Source of the DNA: Nonomuraea gerenzanensis
Lineage (GTDB): Bacteria; Actinomycetota; Actinomycetes; Streptosporangiales; Streptosporangiaceae
Direction of reading: 5' to 3'
DNA: 64,000 bases
Assembly: GCF_020215645.1 (NCBI RefSeq)
Contig: NZ_CP084058.1
Coordinates: forward strand, 11,648,501-11,712,500
In this document: positions 1 to 10,023 of the stretch, one piece after another
Layout: the number at the start of each line of letters is the position of its first letter
Numbering within the stretch: position 1 is the first letter of the stretch
The notes under the pieces: generated by a model
Databases searched by the model: none
What the model was told of the DNA's origin: nothing
Seen by the model: only the letters and a program-made list of their open reading frames with translations
Made by a program: the position numbers and the translations under genes

Positions 1-2
1 TG

Positions 3-368
3 TGGTTCCCCTACACCTCGCCGCTGCCCGCCCCCGACGACTACGACCGCAGGCTGGCCGCGGCCACCGGCGAGTGGGTGGACCGCTTCCGCACGCTGGA
101 CGAGCTGTTCGAGCAGAACCACCCGGCGGACCCGCACCACCACCTGGCGTTCCTGGCGGTGCACCCCGACCGGCAGAACGAGGGGCTGGGCACGGCCCTG
201 CTGCAGTACCAGCACGCCAGGCTGGACGGGCTGCCCGCCTACCTGGAGGCCAGCGACCCGCGCAACCGCGACCTGTACGCCCGGCACGGCTACCAGGCAC
301 GCGAGCCGTTCGCGCTGCCGGACGGCACCCTGTACTGGCCGATGTGGCGGCCGGGGAGCGATTTGTGA
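3..368 (+). CDS. GNAT family N-acetyltransferase, 3' part only
   Basis: The reading frame is already open at the left edge of the window, so the true start lies outside and only 121 residues are visible. The visible part is the C-terminal half of a GNAT fold: the acetyl-CoA pyrophosphate loop reads VHPDRQNEGLGTALL, matching the family Q/RxxGxG/A motif A, followed by the motif B stretch LEASDPRNRDLYARHGY, in which an Asn and a Tyr usually orient CoA and act as general acid. The acceptor substrate cannot be inferred. A Met lies at position 78 but starting there would remove the upstream strand and helix that read naturally as protein, so the gene is treated as truncated by the window and not as a short gene. 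Confidence 0.85.
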   Translation, partial: WFPYTSPLPAPDDYDRRLAAATGEWVDRFRTLDELFEQNHPADPHHHLAFLAVHPDRQNEGLGTALLQYQHARLDGLPAYLEASDPRNRDLYARHGYQAREPFALPDGTLYWPMWRPGSDL

Positions 369-477
369 GGCGTCACAGATTTGACCGCTGACATTTACTC
401 CCCTGTCCAGTTCACAGAATGACGAGCATGGCTCATCGTGTGTCTGCGAATCCAACCGCGACCACGGGAGAGCCCAC

Positions 478-1593
478 ATGCGCCGCCGTACCTTCCTGAC
501 AGCCGTGCCCGCGTCGGTGGCGTTCTCGGGGGCGGTGTGGCACGAGGCCGTGGCGTCGGTGTCCGCCGGGGCGAGCCCGTACGGGCCGCTCGGCGCGCCC
601 GACGCCAACGGCATGGCGTTACCCGCCGGCTTCACCGGGCGCGTGGTGGCCAGGTCGGGCCGCAGCGTCGGCGGCACGCTCTGGCACCCGGCGCCCGACG
701 GCGGCGCCTGCTTCCCCGACGGCACCGGCTGGATCTACGTGTCCAACTCGGAGGTGCCGCTGATCGGCGGCGCCTCGGCGATCAGGTTCAGGGCGGACGG
801 GTCGATCGAGCGCGCGTACCGGATCCTGAGCGGCACGAACCTCAACTGCGCCGGCGGTGCCACCCCCTGGAACACCTGGCTGTCGTGCGAGGAGATCTTC
901 CGCGGCCGGGTGTACGAGACCGACCCGTACGGCACCCGCGCGGCCCAGCCCCGCCCCGCCATGGGCCGCTTCAAGCACGAGGCCGCCGCCTGCGACCCCG
1001 ACCGCCGGGTCGTCTACCTGACCGAGGACGAGAGCGACGGCTGCTTCTACCGGTTCACCCCCACGACCTGGGGAGACCTGTCCAGCGGGCGGCTGGAGGT
1101 GCTGTGCGGCGACGGCGCCGGGTGGCGCGAGGTCCCCGATCCCACGCCCGGCGTGCTGGCGCGCCAGACCAGGCACCAGGTGCCGGAGGCCAGGCACTTC
1201 GACGGCGGCGAGGGCTGCCACTACGCCGCCGGCGTCTGCTACTTCACCGCCAAGGGCGACCGCAGGGTGTGGGCGTACGACACCGCCCGCCAGACCGTCA
1301 CCGCGATCTACGACGGCACCGGCACGCTCGACGGCGTGGACAACGTCACCGGCCTGAGAGGCGACCTCTACGTCGCCGAGGACGGCGGCAACATGGAGAT
1401 CAACATCATCACACCCGACGGCGTGGTGGCCCCGATCATGCGCCTCGACGGGCAGGCGCGGTCGGAGATCACCGGGCCCGCGTTCTCGTTCGACGGGACC
1501 CGGCTCTACTTCTCCTCCCAGCGCGGCACCAGCGGCGAGTCCGCGGGCACCGGAGGCATCACCTACGAGGTGACCGGCCCCTTCCGCCGCTGA
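478..1593 (+). CDS. Tat-exported PhoX/DUF839-like protein
   Basis: This 371-residue protein begins with a twin-arginine leader (RRRTFLT at residues 2-8, then a short hydrophobic stretch and an Ala-rich cleavage region), so it is probably folded in the cytoplasm and exported by Tat. The body resembles the PhoX alkaline phosphatase family (DUF839), a six-bladed propeller that binds Ca and Fe: the family hallmark TPWNTWLSCEE appears near residue 130, and E-D-E and GNMEINI segments follow. It is shorter than classical PhoX (about 450-700 residues), so phosphatase activity is possible but not assured; many short actinobacterial members are of unknown activity. It stands alone, 69 bases ahead of an SGNH esterase gene on the same strand. 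Confidence 0.75.
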   Translation: MRRRTFLTAVPASVAFSGAVWHEAVASVSAGASPYGPLGAPDANGMALPAGFTGRVVARSGRSVGGTLWHPAPDGGACFPDGTGWIYVSNSEVPLIGGASAIRFRADGSIERAYRILSGTNLNCAGGATPWNTWLSCEEIFRGRVYETDPYGTRAAQPRPAMGRFKHEAAACDPDRRVVYLTEDESDGCFYRFTPTTWGDLSSGRLEVLCGDGAGWREVPDPTPGVLARQTRHQVPEARHFDGGEGCHYAAGVCYFTAKGDRRVWAYDTARQTVTAIYDGTGTLDGVDNVTGLRGDLYVAEDGGNMEINIITPDGVVAPIMRLDGQARSEITGPAFSFDGTRLYFSSQRGTSGESAGTGGITYEVTGPFRR

Positions 1594-1662
1594 CCCCGGT
1601 CCTTCCGCGCCGACCGGCCACGGATTCCGCACCCCCCACCCCCCTGCCGGAAGGAGTCCCCC

Positions 1663-2514
1663 ATGGTCCGCCGCACGATCCTCCTGCTCACCGCGGTCTG
1701 GCTCGCCCTCTCCCTCTCCCCGCCCGCGCACGCCCAGGCCGAGGTGTACGTGGCCCTGGGCGACTCGGCCGCCGCCGGCCCGCTCGTGCCCAACCAGATC
1801 CACCTCGGCTGCCTGCGCTCCGACCGCAACTACCCGCGCCTGACCGCCCAGGCCATCGGCGCCGCCACCTTCCGCGACGCGACCTGCTCGGGCGCCGAGA
1901 CGGAGGACATGTACCAGCCGCAGAGCACCGAGCTGGGCGACGTGCCGCCCCAGCTCGACGCGCTCAGCCCGGACACCACGCTGGTCACGGTGCAGATCGG
2001 GGCCAACGACGTCGGCCTGACCGACTTCATCGAGGACTGCCTGAACCTGCTGCCCCCGCCGATCGGCGACGCCTGCAACGACGACTACAACGTGGGCGGC
2101 CAGGACAAGTGGCGGGTCGACACCGACGCGCTGCGGCCCCACCTGCTCACCCTGGTCTCCGACATCCGCGCGCGGGCCCCGCAGGCCAGGATCTTCATGG
2201 TGGGCTACGGCACCTACGCGCGCCGGGACGGCTGCTACCCGCGCGTGCCGATCATCAGGGCGGACGCGAACTACATCAGGGCCACGCTGATGTACTTCAA
2301 CCAGATGCTGGCCGAGCAGGCCGCCGCGGCCGGCGTGGGCTTCATCGACCTGCAGACGCCGAGCGTCGGCCACGACCCGTGCGCCTCGGCCGGCACGCGG
2401 TGGATCGAGCCGTACGTGCCCGCCTCGCCCGCCGCCCCGTTCCACCCGAACGCGGCCGGGATGCGCGGCTTCGCGGCCGCCGTGACAGCGGCGGTCACGG
2501 GCGCCCAGCGGTGA
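1663..2514 (+). CDS. Secreted SGNH/GDSL-type esterase
   Basis: The protein has 283 residues with a Sec signal peptide (RR then LLLTAVWLALSLS, cleavage near AHAQA at 22-26). SGNH blocks are clear: GDS at 33-35 with nucleophile Ser35, GAND near residue 112 (block III Asn), and FHPN with the catalytic His261 close to the C terminus. The Asp that usually lies three residues before the His is not present (PAAPFHPN), as in actinomycete esterases that work with a Ser-His dyad. Six or more Cys residues suggest disulfides in the extracellular space. The likely role is hydrolysis of short-chain lipid or carbohydrate esters. The gene converges on the PucR gene with only nine bases between the stop codons. 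Confidence 0.85.
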   Translation: MVRRTILLLTAVWLALSLSPPAHAQAEVYVALGDSAAAGPLVPNQIHLGCLRSDRNYPRLTAQAIGAATFRDATCSGAETEDMYQPQSTELGDVPPQLDALSPDTTLVTVQIGANDVGLTDFIEDCLNLLPPPIGDACNDDYNVGGQDKWRVDTDALRPHLLTLVSDIRARAPQARIFMVGYGTYARRDGCYPRVPIIRADANYIRATLMYFNQMLAEQAAAAGVGFIDLQTPSVGHDPCASAGTRWIEPYVPASPAAPFHPNAAGMRGFAAAVTAAVTGAQR

Positions 2515-2523
2515 GTCCGGCGC

Positions 2524-3711
2524 TCACCGGGGTCTGGTGAGGCGGCGGGCCGCCAGGGCGGCTCCGATCCGCTGGAGGTGGGCCGGGTCCATCGGGTCCA
2601 GCCCTGTCAGGACGACGACCCTGCGCAGGCGGTAGTCGACGGTGTTCGGATGCACGTGCAGCAGCTCGGCGGTGCGCCGCCGGTCCAGGCCCGTGTCCAG
2701 GTACGCCGTCAGCGTCGTGAGCAGGTCGGGGTTGTCGAGCAGCGGGTCGAGCAGCCCGGCCAGCAGCGCCGTGGCCTGGCTCGACCGGGTGAGCTGGTAT
2801 TCGAGCAGCACGTCGGCCAGCCGGTAGCCGCCCGGCGGCTGCTCGAAGACCCGTACCACCTCCAGCACCTCCTCCACCAGGCGCGCCGCCGCCGGCACGT
2901 CCTGCGGCGGCGCGCACTCGGCGGCCAGCCACACGGGCACGCCCGCGGCCTTGGCCGCCACTCGCGCCAGCTCGCCGGGCTCCGGCTCCTCCCCCTGGAG
3001 CGGCACGAGCACCAGCCCGCCCGCCGGGTCGAGCGCGGGCAGCACCGGGTCGGCCGCGTACCGCTGCAGCGCCGTCCTGAGCCGGTGCAGCTTGCGCCGC
3101 CCGGCGACCGGGGCGCCCGGCCCGTCCTCGTCGGGATGCCGCCCGGCCGCCACGGCCAGCACCAGGTAGCGCGGCGGCAGCCGCACGCCGGCCAGCGCAG
3201 CCCTGTCGCCGCCGAGCAGCGCGGCGACCGTGGCGTGCATGGCGTGCTGCTCCTGGCTGAGCAGGCTCTCGCGCTCCTCCACGTACGCCGAGCAGACGGC
3301 GGCCGTGGCGGCCTCCATGTAGAGCAGGACGATCCGGCCGGCCTCCAGCACGTCGTCCAGGTCGTCCGGCCGGGCGCCCGCGAACAGCCGCTCGCACACC
3401 ATCCGCGCCCCCAGGTGGTAGGCCGCCAGCAGCGCCTCCAGCGGCACCCCCTCCTGCGCCCGGCGGGCCGCCGACTCCCGCAACGGCGCCAGGTCGGCCC
3501 TGCCGGGCGGGCGGCGCTCCCGGAAGGCGCGGGAGATCAGGCGCAGGTTGTGCTCGGTGATCGCGGTGATGTCGCCGTCCAGCTCCTCCTTCGGCAGCCG
3601 CCGGTAGACGGGGAGCCGCTCGGCGAACCCCCGTACGAGCTGCCTGGCCAGCTTGGCGATCTGGCGGTCGAGCAGCTCGTGCATCGGGCACCCGGCCAGG
3701 GTGAGAACCAC
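2524..3711 (-). CDS. PucR/CdaR-family transcriptional regulator
   Basis: This 395-residue regulator ends in the PucR C-terminal helix-turn-helix, seen as the RRTAELLHVHPNTVDYRLRR block followed by a terminal LARLTRPR-like tail. The N-terminal two thirds are helical with a GGDEF-like middle region typical of actinobacterial PucR proteins that have no recognisable ligand domain. I place the start at GTG 3709-3711 because GGGAGG lies eight bases upstream; an in-frame GTG eight codons earlier and an ATG nine codons later are alternatives. It is divergent from the AfsR-like gene, sharing a 142-base intergenic region, so it may regulate that gene or itself, but no operator is evident. Confidence 0.8.
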   Translation of the reverse strand: MVLTLAGCPMHELLDRQIAKLARQLVRGFAERLPVYRRLPKEELDGDITAITEHNLRLISRAFRERRPPGRADLAPLRESAARRAQEGVPLEALLAAYHLGARMVCERLFAGARPDDLDDVLEAGRIVLLYMEAATAAVCSAYVEERESLLSQEQHAMHATVAALLGGDRAALAGVRLPPRYLVLAVAAGRHPDEDGPGAPVAGRRKLHRLRTALQRYAADPVLPALDPAGGLVLVPLQGEEPEPGELARVAAKAAGVPVWLAAECAPPQDVPAAARLVEEVLEVVRVFEQPPGGYRLADVLLEYQLTRSSQATALLAGLLDPLLDNPDLLTTLTAYLDTGLDRRRTAELLHVHPNTVDYRLRRVVVLTGLDPMDPAHLQRIGAALAARRLTRPR

Positions 3712-3853
3712 GCTCGAACCCTCCCAGATCCCCACGCGCCGGTGAAGGCCCCGCCGTGATTCACGGCAGCGTTCATGAAGTCATGGAAAGCACAGGCCGG
3801 ATGTAACTTTTCACACAGTTCGCACCCCGGGTCCGCGCTTACCCTCTCGCGCT

Positions 3854-6800
3854 ATGAGGCAGTCGCTGACCGTGCTCCTGCTCGGCTCGCCTGAGCTCTC
3901 CGTCGGGGGCACGCCCGTGGGCGTGCGCTCCGCCAAGGCCCGCGCCCTGCTCTGCTACCTCGCCGCCACGGCCGCGCCCCGGCCGCGCGCCGAGCTGGCC
4001 GCGCTCCTGTGGGGCGAGCGGCCGGACGCCAACGCCCGGGGCAGCCTGCGCCTGGCCCTGTCCGAGCTGCGCAAGGAGGTCGGCGGCTGGCTGGACGTCA
4101 CCCGCGAGCACGTACGCCTGCGCGCGGCCGACGCCTGCTTCGTGGACCGCCGCCACCTCGCCCAGGCGCCCACCGTGGCGGAGGCCCTGCGGCTGTGGCG
4201 GGGGAACTTCATGGACGGGGTGTCCTTCTGCGACGCGCCCGCCTTCGCCGAGTGGCTGGAGTGCGAGCGCCGGGGGGTGCGGCTGCTGCTGCGCGAGGTG
4301 CTGCGTGGTGCCCGTGACGAGCCGGCCGAGCAGGTGGTGCGGCTGGCGTACATCGTGGCGGGGCTCGATCCGTACGACGAGGAGGCGCACCGGCTGCTCA
4401 TGACGGCGCTGGCCCGCGCGGGGAACCGGGCGGGGGCGCTGGCCTGCTACGACGAGCTTCGGCGGCGGCTGGCGGCTGAGCTGGGGGTCGAGCCCGCCCC
4501 CGAGACCCGCGCCGTCCGAGAGCGCCTGGCGCCTCTGCCCGCTCCCGAACCGCACGCCGCCCGGCACCGCCCCGCGCCCCCACCCGCGCCCGAGACCCAC
4601 GCCGCTCGGCACCGCCCCGCTGCCACCCGACGGGCCCCCGTGCCGGTGCCCGCCGCAGCCCTGATCGGCAGGGACGCCGAGGTCGAGCGGCTGCGTGCGC
4701 TGCTGGGCCGCGAGCGCCTGGTCACCTTGCTGGGGCCGGGCGGCATCGGCAAGACCCGCCTGGCCATCGCCGCCGCCACCCCGCCCCCGCTCCCGGCACC
4801 AGCCACGCCCCTCCCCCTCCCCATCCCCGCACCCGAGACGGCATTCGTCTCGTTCGCCGGTGTCCGCCCCGAGGCCGCCGTGACGACGCTGGCCCGCCAC
4901 CTGGACGTGGACCTCTCACCCCCACGCCCCGCCCTCGGCCTCCTCCTGTCCGCCATGTCCACCCGCCCACGCCCACTCCTCCTCGTCCTCGACAACCTCG
5001 AACACCTCCCCTCCTTCGACCCGGTCATCAAGGAGCTGCTCCACACCGCCCCTGCCCTGCGAATCCTGACGACGAGCAGACGCCGCCCCGACCTCCCCGG
5101 CCAGGTGACGATCACCGTCGAAGGACTGAGCACCCCGGCAGCCGAGGCACTGTTCACGGCCAGGGCGCTCACGGCGTGCCCAGGCTTCGACTCGGATCGC
5201 GAGGCGCCCCTGGTGGCCACGATCTGCGCCGCCACCCGCGGCCTGCCCCTGGCCATCGAGCTGGCGGCCGGCCTGCTGCGCGCCGTCCCCTGCGCCGCCC
5301 TGGCCCGCCATCTCGACGCGGACCTCGGCCTCCTGGCGATCCCCGGCCCGGCCACCCGCTCGCGGCACGCCTGCATGCGCACCGTCTTCGAGACCTCCTG
5401 GCGCCTGCTGGACGAAACAGCCCGCCGCACGCTCGCGGCACTGTCGGTCTTCGGCGGCGGCTGCACCCTGGACACCGCCATCGAGGTCGCCCGCACCACC
5501 CCGGACGTCCTCGTCCGCCTGGTCGACCACAGCATGATCCAGCTCACCCCGTCCGGCCGCTACGCCATCCACCCCCTCATCCGGCAGTACGCCGCCGCCC
5601 ACCTCACCCCCGACGAACGCCGGGCCGCGCACGACCGGCACGCCGACCACTTCGGCCGCCTGCTCGAACGGCACGCCGCCGCCCTCCAGGACGCCTCCGA
5701 CACCGAGGTCACGTGCGTGCTCGGTGCCGAGCTGGACAACATCAGAGCGGCCTGGACGGCCTCGGGACGCCCCCGCTTCCTGGAGCTCTACTGGACGTTG
5801 TGCCTGCGGCTGCGCCTGTACGAGGAGTCGGCGGCCGTCCTGCGCCGGCACCTCGCCCGTACCGAGGAGGAACCCCGGCTGCGGGCCCGCCACCTGTGGA
5901 TGGCGGGCACCAGCGAGCACCACCTCGCCAGGGAGCACGAGGCCACCCGCCTCGCCAGAGCCGCACTGGAAACGCTGGGCGAGCCGCTCCCCGAGTCCCG
6001 CCGCGGCCTCGCCCTCGCCACCCTGGCAGCCGCCGCCCGCCAGCTCGTGCACCGATTACTCCCACCCCGCCCCGCACCGGAAGACCGCGAAGCAGCCCAG
6101 GCCCTCACCATGCTGGCCAGGCTCGCCTACCACCAGCAGGACCTGCCCACGATGCTCGCCGCCTCCCTCCGCCAGCTCAACGCCGCCGAACGAGCGAGCG
6201 CCACCGGACGAACGCACACCACCGGCCAGGCAGGCACCGCCCGACGAGCACAGGCCACCGGACAGGCGCACGCCACCGACCACACCCCCGCCACCCAGCA
6301 GGCCGACGACGCCGCGCTCCTGGCCGAGGCGTACGCGAACGCCGCCACGATCGCCCGCGTGGCCGGCCGCCACCGCCTGGCCACCCGCTACGGCACCCTG
6401 GCCGACCAGGCCCTGGCAACCGCCCAACCCCCCACAGAGCCCGCACACCGCGCCCGCCTGGCCCGCGGCCTCGACCATCTCTACACGGGCGCGTTCGAGG
6501 CAGCCAGCCGATCGTTCGCCGAATGCCGCGCCAGGACGCTAGCCCCCCGCGTGGCGGAGAACTGCTCGGGCCTCCTCGCAGAGACGGCACTCTGGCAGGG
6601 CCGGTTCGAGGCGGCGGCCACGCTGTTCGCCGCCACGGCCGACCTGGCGGCCGGACGCCTGGGCGGCGACGACCTCGCCCGCCACTGGTGCCTGACCGGC
6701 CAGGCCGAAGCCCTGCTGCGGCTGGATCCGCCACCCCCGGACCACATCAGGCAGGTCCTGACGGCGGCCCGCGCCTCGACCGAGCGCCGCCGCGCCCAGG

Positions 6801-7270
6801 AGAAACAACGCGGCCTCCGCGACGGCCCCACCATGCGCACCATCCAGGACATGCGCCTGCTCACCGCCACCGCCCGCCTCCACATCCTGGACCGCGGCAA
6901 CGAGCGGAACGACGACGCACGACAGGTGCTCATGGAGGTGCTCACCCTGGCCGGCCGCCTGCCGTCCCGCCACCGCGGCATGCTGGAGTGCTGGTCCGGC
7001 CTCGCCGACCTGCTCTGGTCCCTCGACCCCTGGCCCGACCGCGCGACCACCCGCCTCCTCCACACCCACCTGACCAGGTACGCCACCAGGAACCCGGGCG
7101 CCGCGGCCAGACTCGGCTGGGCCCGCGCCCTCGTCCTGACCGCCGCGGGCAGGAGGGCCGCGGCCCGCGAGGCGGCCGAGCACGCCCTGACCACCGCGAC
7201 CCGCCTGTCCGCCCCCTACGACCGGCGCAGGGCGGAGACGATCCTCCGGCACCTGCGCAGCACCCGATAG
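3854..7270 (+). CDS. AfsR/SARP-type regulator with NB-ARC ATPase and TPR region
   Basis: A 1138-residue multidomain regulator. Residues about 1-95 form an OmpR-like winged helix, 97-240 the bacterial transcriptional activation domain (BTAD) of SARP proteins, then a Pro/Ala/His linker with a duplicated HAARHRPA segment. A P-loop (GPGGIGKTRLA, near residue 293) starts an NB-ARC/STAND NTPase, followed by a long helical TPR-like region to the C terminus. Such proteins activate secondary metabolism or development genes as ATP-dependent switches, but no biosynthetic cluster adjoins it here. The ATG is only eight bases after a TACCCT hexamer, so the mRNA may be leaderless. A low-complexity stretch (ATGRTHTTGQAG-like, near residue 785) suggests local repeat expansion. 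Confidence 0.88.
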   Translation: MRQSLTVLLLGSPELSVGGTPVGVRSAKARALLCYLAATAAPRPRAELAALLWGERPDANARGSLRLALSELRKEVGGWLDVTREHVRLRAADACFVDRRHLAQAPTVAEALRLWRGNFMDGVSFCDAPAFAEWLECERRGVRLLLREVLRGARDEPAEQVVRLAYIVAGLDPYDEEAHRLLMTALARAGNRAGALACYDELRRRLAAELGVEPAPETRAVRERLAPLPAPEPHAARHRPAPPPAPETHAARHRPAATRRAPVPVPAAALIGRDAEVERLRALLGRERLVTLLGPGGIGKTRLAIAAATPPPLPAPATPLPLPIPAPETAFVSFAGVRPEAAVTTLARHLDVDLSPPRPALGLLLSAMSTRPRPLLLVLDNLEHLPSFDPVIKELLHTAPALRILTTSRRRPDLPGQVTITVEGLSTPAAEALFTARALTACPGFDSDREAPLVATICAATRGLPLAIELAAGLLRAVPCAALARHLDADLGLLAIPGPATRSRHACMRTVFETSWRLLDETARRTLAALSVFGGGCTLDTAIEVARTTPDVLVRLVDHSMIQLTPSGRYAIHPLIRQYAAAHLTPDERRAAHDRHADHFGRLLERHAAALQDASDTEVTCVLGAELDNIRAAWTASGRPRFLELYWTLCLRLRLYEESAAVLRRHLARTEEEPRLRARHLWMAGTSEHHLAREHEATRLARAALETLGEPLPESRRGLALATLAAAARQLVHRLLPPRPAPEDREAAQALTMLARLAYHQQDLPTMLAASLRQLNAAERASATGRTHTTGQAGTARRAQATGQAHATDHTPATQQADDAALLAEAYANAATIARVAGRHRLATRYGTLADQALATAQPPTEPAHRARLARGLDHLYTGAFEAASRSFAECRARTLAPRVAENCSGLLAETALWQGRFEAAATLFAATADLAAGRLGGDDLARHWCLTGQAEALLRLDPPPPDHIRQVLTAARASTERRRAQEKQRGLRDGPTMRTIQDMRLLTATARLHILDRGNERNDDARQVLMEVLTLAGRLPSRHRGMLECWSGLADLLWSLDPWPDRATTRLLHTHLTRYATRNPGAAARLGWARALVLTAAGRRAAAREAAEHALTTATRLSAPYDRRRAETILRHLRSTR

Positions 7271-7401
7271 GCCCTCTCAGAACCGCGCCGCCGAACGCTA
7301 ACGCCAACCGAGCATGAAAGTTTCACGTTTCTCGACAGCCCCCTGTGCGCAGCCGTTGACGGGGCGACGGCGGGAAAGGAGGATCGGATTCCGCGCTGTT
7401 T

Positions 7402-7415
7402 TGGGAGCGCTCCCA
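7402..7415. promoter_or_regulatory. CebR-type operator before the GH9 cellulase
   Basis: The perfect 14-bp palindrome TGGGAGCGCTCCCA (16 bp, TTGGGAGCGCTCCCAA, when flanks are counted) lies 22 bases before the cellulase ATG. This exact sequence is the known binding site of the cellobiose-responsive repressor CebR in Streptomyces and Thermobifida (CelR). An identical box precedes the LacI-family gene at 61435. Confidence 0.9.
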
Positions 7416-7437
7416 ATCCCCCGCCCGAAGGACCTCC

Positions 7438-9966
7438 ATGACCCGATGCCGGGCCGCGTTACTGGCCCTCCTCACCATGGTCGCCCTGTCCCCCGCCACG
7501 GCCGCGCAGGCCGCGGACGAGGGGCCCGAGCAGATCGTGAACGGCACCTTCGACGCCGGCACCGCCCCCTGGTGGAGCACCGGCAACACCGCACTCACCG
7601 TCCAGGACGGCCGGGCCTGCGCCGACATCCCCGGCGGCACCGCCAACCCGTGGGACGTCATCATCGGCCACAACGACCTCCCGCTGGTGGAGGGCGAGAC
7701 GTACGCCTACCGGTTCTACGCCTCCGCGACCCCGGCCAAGGTCGGCAGGGCGCTGATCCAGCTGCCCGTGGACCCCTGGACGCAGTATCTGTCGGCCGCG
7801 CCGGAGCTGAGCGTCTCGGGCAACAGTTACTCCTACACCTTCACCGCTCCCGTGTCGCTGCCGAACGCGCAGGTCGTCTTCCAGTTGGGCGGCAGCGCCG
7901 AGCCTTGGAGGTTCTGCATGGACGACGTGTCGCTCAAGGGCGGCGCCGAGCCCGAGGAGTACGAGCCGGACACCGGCCCGCGCGTGCGCGTGAACATGGT
8001 CGGTTACCTGCCGGCGGGCCCCAAGAAGGCCACGCTGGTCACCGAGGCGACCGAGCCACTGGGATGGGAGCTGAAGAACGCGGACAAGGAGACGGTGGCC
8101 AGCGGCGAGACCGTCCCCAGGGGTGTGGACGCCAGCTCGGGCCAGAACGTGCACACGCTGGACTTCAGCGCCCACCGCGAGGCGGGCGAGGACTACACGC
8201 TGACGGCCGACGGCGAGACGAGCAGGCCGTTCGACATCGCGGCCGATCTGTACGACCAGCTCCCGGTGGACGCGCTGAAGTTCTACTACACGCAGCGCAG
8301 CGGCATCGAGATCCTCGACAGCCTGCGCCCCGGCTACGCGCGCCCCGCCGGTCACGTCGGCGTCGCGCCGAACCAGGGCGACGTGAGCGTGCCGTGCCAG
8401 CCGGGCGTCTGCGACTACAGCCTGAACGTCAAGGGCGGCTGGTACGACGCCGGCGACCACGGCAAGTACGTCGTCAACGGCGGCATCTCCGTCCACCAGC
8501 TCATGGCCACCTACGAGCGTGACAAGGCCGCGTTCGGCGACGGCCAGCTCGACATCCCGGAGAGCGGCAACGGCCGGCCGGACATCCTGGACGAGGCCCG
8601 CTGGGAGCAGGAGTTCCTGCTGAGCATGCAGGTGCCGGATGGCAAGCCGTACGCGGGCATGGCGCACCACAAGATCCACGACCAGAACTGGACCGGCCTG
8701 CCCCTGCTGCCGCACCTGGACCCGCAGCCGCGCGAGCTGCACCCGCCGTCCACGGCCGCCACGCTGAACCTGGCCGCCACGGCCGCGCAGGCGGCCCGCC
8801 TGTACGCCCCGTACGACGCCGCGTTCGCCGCCAGGAACCTCGCGGCGGCCCGCAAGGCATGGGCGGCGGCCAAGGCGAACCCGGAGAAGTACGCCGACCC
8901 GAACGACGGCGTCGGCGGCGGCGCCTACAGCGACGGCGACGTCAGCGACGAGTTCTACTGGGCGGCGGCGGAGCTGTTCATCACGACGGGTGAGAAGGAG
9001 TTCAGGGACTTCGTGCTCGCCTCGCCGCACCACACCGGCGACATCTGGCGCGAGCGCGGCTTCGACTGGGGCAACACCGCCCAGCTCGGCCGCCTGGAGC
9101 TGGCGACCGTGCCGAACGCGCTGCCCGACCGGGCCCGGGTGCTGCAGTCGGTGGTCGAGGGGGCGGAGAAGTACCTGGCGATCCAGACCGCGCACCCGTA
9201 CGGCCTGCCGTACAACCCGCCGGACTTCGACTGGGGCTCCAACAACCTGGTGCTGAACAACATGGTCGTCATGGCCACCGCCTACGACCTGACGGGCCAG
9301 GAGAAGTACCGCGCAGCCGTACGTGAGGGCATGGACTACATCCTCGGCCGCAACGCGCTCAACCAGTCCTACGTCACCGGCTACGGCGAGGTGGCCTCCA
9401 AGAACCAGCACAGCCGCTGGTACGCCCGCCAGCTCGACCCCGCCCTGCCCAACCCGCCGATCGGCACGCTGGCCGGCGGCCCGAACTCGGCCATCCAGGA
9501 CCCGCTCGCGCAGCGGCTGCTGCAGGGCTGCAAGCCGCAGTTCTGCTACGTCGACCACATCGAGTCGTGGGCCACGAACGAGCTGACCATCAACTGGAAC
9601 TCGCCGCTGGCCTGGATCTCGGCGTTCCTGGCCGACGGGGGCGAGCGCGCTGACTGCCGCGTCCGCTACACCGCGCACGGCTCGTGGCCCGGCGGGTTCA
9701 CCGCGCAGGTCGTGATCGAGAACACCGGCAAGCGGACCGTGGACGGCTGGAGCCTGCGCTGGTCGTTCCTGAGCGGGCAGCGCGCCGGGCACGCCTGGGG
9801 TGCGGAGCTGTCGCAGTCCGGCTCGGTGGTGACGGCCAAGGACCTGCGCTGGAACGGCAAGATCAAGCCGGGGCAGAAGGTGACGTTCGGGTTCAACGGC
9901 ACGAACGCCGTCGGCCCCAACCCGGCGCCCGAGGTGTTCCACCTCAACGGCGCGCGCTGCACGTAG
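7438..9966 (+). CDS. Secreted GH9 endoglucanase with N-terminal CBM and C-terminal CBM2
   Basis: An 842-residue secreted cellulase. Order: Sec signal peptide (cleavage after about residue 26), a CBM4/9-like beta-sandwich (to about 160), a GH9 N-terminal Ig-like domain (about 180-265), the GH9 catalytic domain, then a CBM2 (about 735-842) bounded by Cys residues. Catalytic features are present: [10 protein letters not shown] with base residues Asp337 and Asp340, the HSRW substrate motif, and the proton donor Glu715 in TNELTINWN. It should cleave beta-1,4-glucan outside the cell, the CBM2 anchoring it on crystalline cellulose. Regulation is probably by a CebR-like repressor through the operator just upstream. 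The gene is monocistronic; a PadR gene with its own promoter follows. Confidence 0.95.
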   Translation: MTRCRAALLALLTMVALSPATAAQAADEGPEQIVNGTFDAGTAPWWSTGNTALTVQDGRACADIPGGTANPWDVIIGHNDLPLVEGETYAYRFYASATPAKVGRALIQLPVDPWTQYLSAAPELSVSGNSYSYTFTAPVSLPNAQVVFQLGGSAEPWRFCMDDVSLKGGAEPEEYEPDTGPRVRVNMVGYLPAGPKKATLVTEATEPLGWELKNADKETVASGETVPRGVDASSGQNVHTLDFSAHREAGEDYTLTADGETSRPFDIAADLYDQLPVDALKFYYTQRSGIEILDSLRPGYARPAGHVGVAPNQGDVSVPCQPGVCDYSLNVKGGWYDAGDHGKYVVNGGISVHQLMATYERDKAAFGDGQLDIPESGNGRPDILDEARWEQEFLLSMQVPDGKPYAGMAHHKIHDQNWTGLPLLPHLDPQPRELHPPSTAATLNLAATAAQAARLYAPYDAAFAARNLAAARKAWAAAKANPEKYADPNDGVGGGAYSDGDVSDEFYWAAAELFITTGEKEFRDFVLASPHHTGDIWRERGFDWGNTAQLGRLELATVPNALPDRARVLQSVVEGAEKYLAIQTAHPYGLPYNPPDFDWGSNNLVLNNMVVMATAYDLTGQEKYRAAVREGMDYILGRNALNQSYVTGYGEVASKNQHSRWYARQLDPALPNPPIGTLAGGPNSAIQDPLAQRLLQGCKPQFCYVDHIESWATNELTINWNSPLAWISAFLADGGERADCRVRYTAHGSWPGGFTAQVVIENTGKRTVDGWSLRWSFLSGQRAGHAWGAELSQSGSVVTAKDLRWNGKIKPGQKVTFGFNGTNAVGPNPAPEVFHLNGARCT

Positions 9967-9986
9967 GCACGTGAGTCCCCTGGGCG

Positions 9987-10016
9987 TTGCGGACACTTCG
10001 TTGAACGGAATACTGT
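9987..10016 (+). promoter_or_regulatory. Leaderless promoter with PadR-type palindrome (padR copy)
   Basis: A sigma70-like promoter, TTGCGG (9987-9992), 18-base spacer, TACTGT (10011-10016), ends seven bases before the ATG at 10024, so transcription should begin at or next to the start codon. The spacer holds ACTTCGTTGAACGGAATA, which matches 16 of 18 bases or better of the palindrome in front of the efflux operon at 11241-11265. Autoregulation by the PadR protein encoded immediately downstream is inferred. Confidence 0.7.
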
Positions 10017-10023
10017 CGTCCCC

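Noticed and set aside
619..2445. 608-codon open frame on the minus strand across the PhoX and SGNH genes
   Set aside because: It is antisense to two well-supported genes, has low-complexity Gly/Arg/Ala/Val composition typical of high-GC shadow frames, and no family motif.
438..2540. 700-codon plus-strand frame over the same region
   Set aside because: Arg/Pro-rich shadow of the two real genes in another frame; no ribosome site or domain.
7315..7325. TGAAAGTTTCA palindrome before the cellulase
   Set aside because: Resembles motifs seen near some xylanase genes, but it is short and the CebR-type box explains regulation better; kept only as a note.
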